Below, one piece after another: positions 60,908-64,000 of a stretch of 64,000 bases of DNA. The notes under the pieces were generated by a model. That model was given only the letters and a program-made list of their open reading frames with translations. It was not told the origin of the DNA and did no database searches. Numbering within the stretch: the stretch's first letter is position 1; each line of letters opens with the position of its first letter. The stretch comes from Alphaproteobacteria bacterium (GTDB taxonomy: Bacteria; Pseudomonadota; Alphaproteobacteria; SHVW01), in contig VGDO01000004.1 of the NCBI GenBank assembly GCA_016869645.1, positions 1 through 64,000 of the forward strand, written 5' to 3'. The position numbers and the translations under genes were made by a program.

Positions 60908-61126
60908 CTACTCCGCCGCTGCTGGTGGCACGGTTTCGAGCACCAGCTTCTCTGGATCCAGATCCGGCGCACGCTTCGATAGTTGAAGCATCTCGATACC
61001 AACGACAATTCCTTGCGCGTTGGTGTCGACGATGATGCCAGGCGACACTTCCTGCGACTCGACGGCATGACCGTCGTCAAGCGTCAGGAAAAGCGCATCG
61101 GCCTCTCGGTCTATCTTCAGCTTCAT
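60908..61126 (-). CDS. DUF2283 domain-containing protein
   Basis: A 72-residue protein with the DUF2283 pattern: MKLKIDREADALFLTLDDGHAVESQEVSPGIIVDTNAQGIVVGIEMLQLSKR. Such proteins are frequently the second member of a DUF4258-DUF2283 pair thought to be toxin-antitoxin-like. Here the ATG overlaps, in ATGA, the ancestral stop of the DUF4258 frame, which is itself interrupted. The Ala/Pro tail is less conserved. Confidence 0.85.
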   Translation of the reverse strand: MKLKIDREADALFLTLDDGHAVESQEVSPGIIVDTNAQGIVVGIEMLQLSKRAPDLDPEKLVLETVPPAAAE

Positions 61127-61374
61127 AGCTTGCCCCGGGCCGATCTGTCGAAATATGCCGTCACGACCCGCTCCGGCTCTGCTCAGACATTTACTATAAC
61201 ACGCAGCACACGGTTCCCATGCTCCGGAATCACGGCCAAACAATGCTCAAGAGCCGGATCCATGACATCCGCTTCGACTCTTAGCGGGGAGGAGACAGCT
61301 CGTTCAACCCAGTCAATTCGAATGTTTCGCTTGTTCAACGCATCCTTGGCATGCTCGGTGAGTTTGAACTTCAT
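61123..61374 (-). pseudogene. DUF4258 protein interrupted by an in-frame stop
   Basis: The frame starts KFKLTEHAKDALNKRNIRIDWVERAVSSPLRVEAD, a normal DUF4258 N-terminus (H and R residues of a RelE-like fold), and reaches RVLRVIVNV before TGA at 61183-61185. The same frame then continues AEPERVVTAYFDRSARGKL, the canonical family C-terminus, to a second TGA at 61123-61125 that overlaps the DUF2283 ATG. So a single nonsense change truncates an otherwise intact gene. A 63-residue shortened protein could still be made. Confidence 0.8.
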
Positions 61375-61404
61375 CGCATCGCTGGCTCAGCGGCAAGGCG
61401 GACC

Positions 61405-62712
61405 CTACAATCCCACCTTGTCGGCGAACCGATACCAGGCGAGCACAGGCGGCAGGAACCACGGCTTGCCGTAATAGAGCGGCCGCGTCTCGAAGGGCAG
61501 GCCGTCATAGGCGGTCTTGCCTTCGGGCATTCCCATGATCTGCTGGGCGATGCGGTGGCCGAAATATGTGGAGCGCGTGACGCCCGAGCCGCAATAGCCC
61601 ATGGCGTAGTGGATGCCGTCCATCAGGCCCAGATGGGGCCGCTCGTCGAAGGTGAAGGCGACATAGCCCGACCAGTAGCGCGACACCTTCGTCGTCACCG
61701 TCTCCGGGAAGATCTCGACCATGCGCTGGTGCAGGTCGCGCGCGTTCTCGCGCTCGGCATCGGCCGATCCCTGGTGCAGCGCGCGTCCGCCGAACACGAT
61801 GCGCGTGTGGTCGGGCGACGGCCGGTAGTAGCAGTGGATGTGCTTGTTCTCGACCAGCATGTGCCGCTTGGGCATCAGACGGTCCATCTGCTGCTTCGGG
61901 ATCGGCTCGGTCGCGATGATCGCGCTGCGGATCGGAATGACCCGGCGGCGAAATTCGGCGGCGAACGGCCCGGTGTAGCCGTTGGTCGCGACCAGCGCAT
62001 GACCGGCCGAAACCTCGCCGCGCGTCGTCGTGACCGCGACGCGTTGGCGCTCGCGCACCACGCCCGTGACCGGCGTCTTCGGCAGCACGGTGACGCCGGC
62101 GCGCCGCACGGCCTCGAGCAGACCCAAATGGTAAAGACCGGGATGCAGCCCGCCATCGCGGTGGATGACCATGCCGCCGTGGTAGCGATCGCTGCCGATG
62201 TGATCATGCTGCTGCGACTTCGGCACGACATGCGCCTTCCAATCGACCAGCTTCTGGATGTCCTCGATCTCGCGCGCCATGCCGTCGAGCTGGCCCGGCC
62301 GCGCGGCACCCTTGAAGCGCCCGGCCATCTGGAGCTTGCAGTCAATCTTCTCGCGCACGACCAGGTCGACCAGGTACTCGACGGCGTTCAGCCCCTCCTG
62401 GAGGATACCGGCACCGCGCTCGCGGCCATGGGTCTCCATCAGCTTCTTCGCGCTGCTGAGGCTCAGCGCCGGGCCGACCATGCCGCCATTGCGCGAGCTG
62501 GCGCCGTAGCCGGGCACATCGGCCTCGAACACGACAACCTTGCAACCCGCCTTGGCGAGCGTCAGCGCGGCGGACAGCCCCGTGTAGCCCGAGCCGACGA
62601 TCGCGACATCGGCATCCTTGGGCATGGGGCCCGGGTCATCGGTCGGGCGCGGTGCGGCGTCCCACCAATAAGGTTTGAACTCGAAATCCGGTGTGAAGAT
62701 GTCATCTGCCAT
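61405..62712 (-). CDS. FAD-dependent amine oxidoreductase (DAO family)
   Basis: A 435-residue oxidase-like protein from ATG 62712. The FAD dinucleotide-binding motif is AIVGSGYTGLSAALTLAKAGCKVVVFEAD, followed by YGASSRNGGMVGP, the segment typical of PuuB/gamma-glutamylputrescine or glycine/sarcosine oxidases. GHALVATNGYTG and the FAD C-terminal DERPHLGLMDGIHYAMGYCGSGVTRSTYFG complete the fold. The real amine is unknown. Adjacent to the Rieske/DUF operon on the same strand and divergent from a DMT transporter. Confidence 0.9.
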   Translation of the reverse strand: MADDIFTPDFEFKPYWWDAAPRPTDDPGPMPKDADVAIVGSGYTGLSAALTLAKAGCKVVVFEADVPGYGASSRNGGMVGPALSLSSAKKLMETHGRERGAGILQEGLNAVEYLVDLVVREKIDCKLQMAGRFKGAARPGQLDGMAREIEDIQKLVDWKAHVVPKSQQHDHIGSDRYHGGMVIHRDGGLHPGLYHLGLLEAVRRAGVTVLPKTPVTGVVRERQRVAVTTTRGEVSAGHALVATNGYTGPFAAEFRRRVIPIRSAIIATEPIPKQQMDRLMPKRHMLVENKHIHCYYRPSPDHTRIVFGGRALHQGSADAERENARDLHQRMVEIFPETVTTKVSRYWSGYVAFTFDERPHLGLMDGIHYAMGYCGSGVTRSTYFGHRIAQQIMGMPEGKTAYDGLPFETRPLYYGKPWFLPPVLAWYRFADKVGL

Positions 62713-62786
62713 GGTTTGATCCGCGCTGAGAAAACACAGCGGTACGACGTATTGCACTCCAGGACAAGTGACCGAGCCCAAAGCCA

Positions 62787-62870
62787 TCCTCCCCCGCACT
62801 TGAGCGGGGAGGAGTGAGGAGGGGGCCCCACCCCCGACCCTCCCCCGCGCTACGCACGAGGGAGGGAGCG
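62787..62870. repeat. GC-rich dispersed-type intergenic repeat
   Basis: TCCTCCCCCGC (62787-62797) pairs with GCGGGGAGGA (62804-62813), and more C-rich/G-rich blocks follow (CCTCCCCCGC, GGGAGGGAG) to about 62870. Units of this CTCCCC/GGGGAG type are common intergenic repeats of GC-rich alphaproteobacteria. The 226-base gap 62713-62938 holds no gene besides this and presumably the divergent promoters. Confidence 0.5.
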
Positions 62871-62938
62871 ATTCCAACCGAGCGCTACATGTTCTAGGCT
62901 GTCGCACCTCTCGATCGGGAGTTTCAGGACAAATCGAA

Positions 62939-63862
62939 TTGGCAGAGCATTCGCCCCACGAGGTGCGGCGCGCCATCGGCTTCGCCGTCGCCTCGATCTT
63001 CTTCTTCACGGCCATGACGGCCGTCGTCAAATGGATCAGCGGCCACGGCTATGCCGCGACGCAGGTTGCGTTCTTCCGCGCCGCCTTCGCATTGGTGTTG
63101 TCGGTCCCGATCCTGCTGGTTCAGGTCGGTCCGTCGGGCTTTCGCACGTCGCAGCGTTGGGGCTTCGCGTTCCGCGGCCTGATCGGCGTGTTCGGCACCG
63201 TGCTCTGCTTCTACGGCATGGCCCATCTGCCGCTGGCCGATGCCGTCGCCATCGCCTTCACGATCCCGCTCTGGGTCACGACGCTGTCCGCGCCGGTGCT
63301 CGGCGAGCGGGTCGGGCTCAGCCGTTGGGCGGCCGTGCTGAGCGGCTTTGCCGCGATCCTCATCATCGTGCCGCCGACCGGCGACGCGCCGCTCGTGCCG
63401 GCGCTGGCCGCCATCCTCGGCAACGGCCTGATCGGGCTTGCCGTCGTGCTGATGCGCCGGCTCAACGCCACCGACCGGGCGCAGACCATCGTCTTCTACT
63501 ACATGCTCGCGCTGACGATCGGTTCGGCGGCGCTGGCGCCGATCGACTGGCGCACGCCGACGACGGCCGAGGATTGGTTCGGCCTTGCCGCGGTCGGCGT
63601 ACTGGCCGGCCTGGCGCACACCATGCTGACCCATGCCTATCGCCACGCGCCGGCGGCGGTGGTGGCGCCGTTCGATTACACGGGTATCATCTGGGCCTTG
63701 CTGTTCGGCTATCTGTTCTGGGGCGAGCAGCCGGATCTCAACTTCTATCTCGGCGCCGTCATCCTCATCGGCTGCGGTCTCTATGTCCTCTACAGCGAAG
63801 GTCGCGATCGACGTGTCGACAACCCTGTGGTCAACGCTCGCTCCCCCAGCTCCTCCGACTGA
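62939..63862 (+). CDS. EamA/DMT family transporter
   Basis: A 307-residue membrane protein with ten helices in two EamA repeats (first ending AIAFTIPLWVTTLSAPVLGERV, second ending APFDYTGIIWALLFGYLFWGEQ). TTG start at 62939 with AGGA about 11 bases upstream gives the family N-terminus (RRAIGFAVASIFFFTAMTAVVKW). Likely exporter or importer of an organic solute. Its 3' end overlaps the next FAD oxidoreductase start by 50 bases, so the two are co-transcribed. Confidence 0.88.
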   Translation: MAEHSPHEVRRAIGFAVASIFFFTAMTAVVKWISGHGYAATQVAFFRAAFALVLSVPILLVQVGPSGFRTSQRWGFAFRGLIGVFGTVLCFYGMAHLPLADAVAIAFTIPLWVTTLSAPVLGERVGLSRWAAVLSGFAAILIIVPPTGDAPLVPALAAILGNGLIGLAVVLMRRLNATDRAQTIVFYYMLALTIGSAALAPIDWRTPTTAEDWFGLAAVGVLAGLAHTMLTHAYRHAPAAVVAPFDYTGIIWALLFGYLFWGEQPDLNFYLGAVILIGCGLYVLYSEGRDRRVDNPVVNARSPSSSD

Positions 63863-64000
63863 ACCGCTCCGGGGCGAGCGCACGGCCGACGTCGCCATCG
63901 TCGGCGCCGGCTATTCCGGCCTGTCGACGGCACTCCACCTGGCCGAGGCCGGCGCCTCCGCCGTAGTGCTCGAGGCCGACGAGATCGGATCGGGCGCGTC
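63813..64000 (+). CDS. FAD-dependent oxidoreductase, N-terminal part (runs off window end)
   Basis: From GTG 63813 the frame reads STTLWSTLAPPAPPTEPLRGERTADVAIVGAGYSGLSTALHLAEAGASAVVLEADEIGSGAS to the window end. The GxGxxG FAD motif and the GASxxN beginning identify a DAO-family oxidase, a relative of the one at 61405. The GTG lies inside the EamA gene (50-base overlap), the only start that gives the usual Trp/Pro-rich N-terminal leader. Confidence 0.82.
   Translation, partial: MSTTLWSTLAPPAPPTEPLRGERTADVAIVGAGYSGLSTALHLAEAGASAVVLEADEIGSGA

Noticed and set aside
61183..61185. Selenocysteine or other recoding at the DUF4258 TGA
   Set aside because: No SECIS-like hairpin directly after the codon and no reason for selenium in this family; a nonsense change is simpler.
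1..64000. tRNA, rRNA or CRISPR loci
   Set aside because: No cloverleaf with TTCGA-type arm, no rRNA-like stretch and no regularly spaced identical repeats were found on reading the intergenic regions.

Overview
The window is GC-rich DNA with dense, short-spaced operons. Its gene neighbourhoods (uvrC-pgsA-mobB-moeA-moaD-moaE, ilvE-marR-ompR/envZ type, sdhAF4-type DUF1674 next to htpX and rsmB, rpe-heparinase-purH) point to an alphaproteobacterium, probably of the Rhodospirillales or a close relative. That placement is inference from gene order and protein style. No rRNA, tRNA or CRISPR was seen.

Layout. 1-1.6 kb is an acquired edge: the 3' end of an IS66 element, a beta-propeller-like gene cut by it, and a PIN/RHH toxin-antitoxin pair with a palindromic operator over its start codon. 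1.6-2.8 kb is a DUF1326/DUF2182 pair. 2.8-9.6 kb is a nitrogen-scavenging block: ureohydrolase, M28 peptidase and LysR regulator on the minus strand, divergent from a polar amino-acid ABC transporter and an M20 peptidase. 9.8-16.3 kb holds a minus-strand operon (GntR, taurine/nitrate-type ABC transporter, S9 peptidase) and a hydroxyacyl-CoA-type dehydrogenase. 16.6-19 kb has a DMT exporter and a pteridine pair (FolM-like SDR, FolB). 19-24.7 kb is DNA repair (uvrC), phospholipid synthesis (pgsA) and molybdenum cofactor synthesis. 24.7-28.3 kb is ilvE, a MarR regulator and a two-component system. 28.3-31.7 kb is a small glycan cluster. 31.7-35 kb is rich in RNA and signalling features: csaA with a predicted small RNA in front of it, a zinc-sensor-type diguanylate cyclase, a GcvA-like LysR regulator with an apparent frameshift, and two DUF1127 genes followed by a highly structured element. 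35-41.5 kb is housekeeping (rarD, GST, DinB, VapBC-like pair, quinone reductase, DUF1674, htpX, rsmB). 41.5-51.4 kb has a cupin, a dihydroxyphthalate-decarboxylase-like protein, rpe, a heparinase-like protein, envelope-sugar genes, purH and dps. 51.5-64 kb has an MFS exporter, hemC, a hydantoinase A/B operon, a Rieske oxygenase, a broken DUF4258/DUF2283 module, and two FAD oxidoreductases flanking a DMT transporter.

Most notable observations: (a) the structured element at 34927-35050 directly behind two DUF1127 genes, a layout resembling the ccaF1-CcsR small-RNA locus of Rhodobacter; (b) a complete small-RNA transcription unit (promoter, CCUCCC-containing body, intrinsic terminator) at 32057-32177; (c) several disrupted or apparently frameshifted genes (30.3 kb methyltransferase, 34.26 kb C8 tract in a LysR gene, in-frame stop in a DUF4258 toxin); (d) several exact inverted repeats that look like autoregulatory operators.
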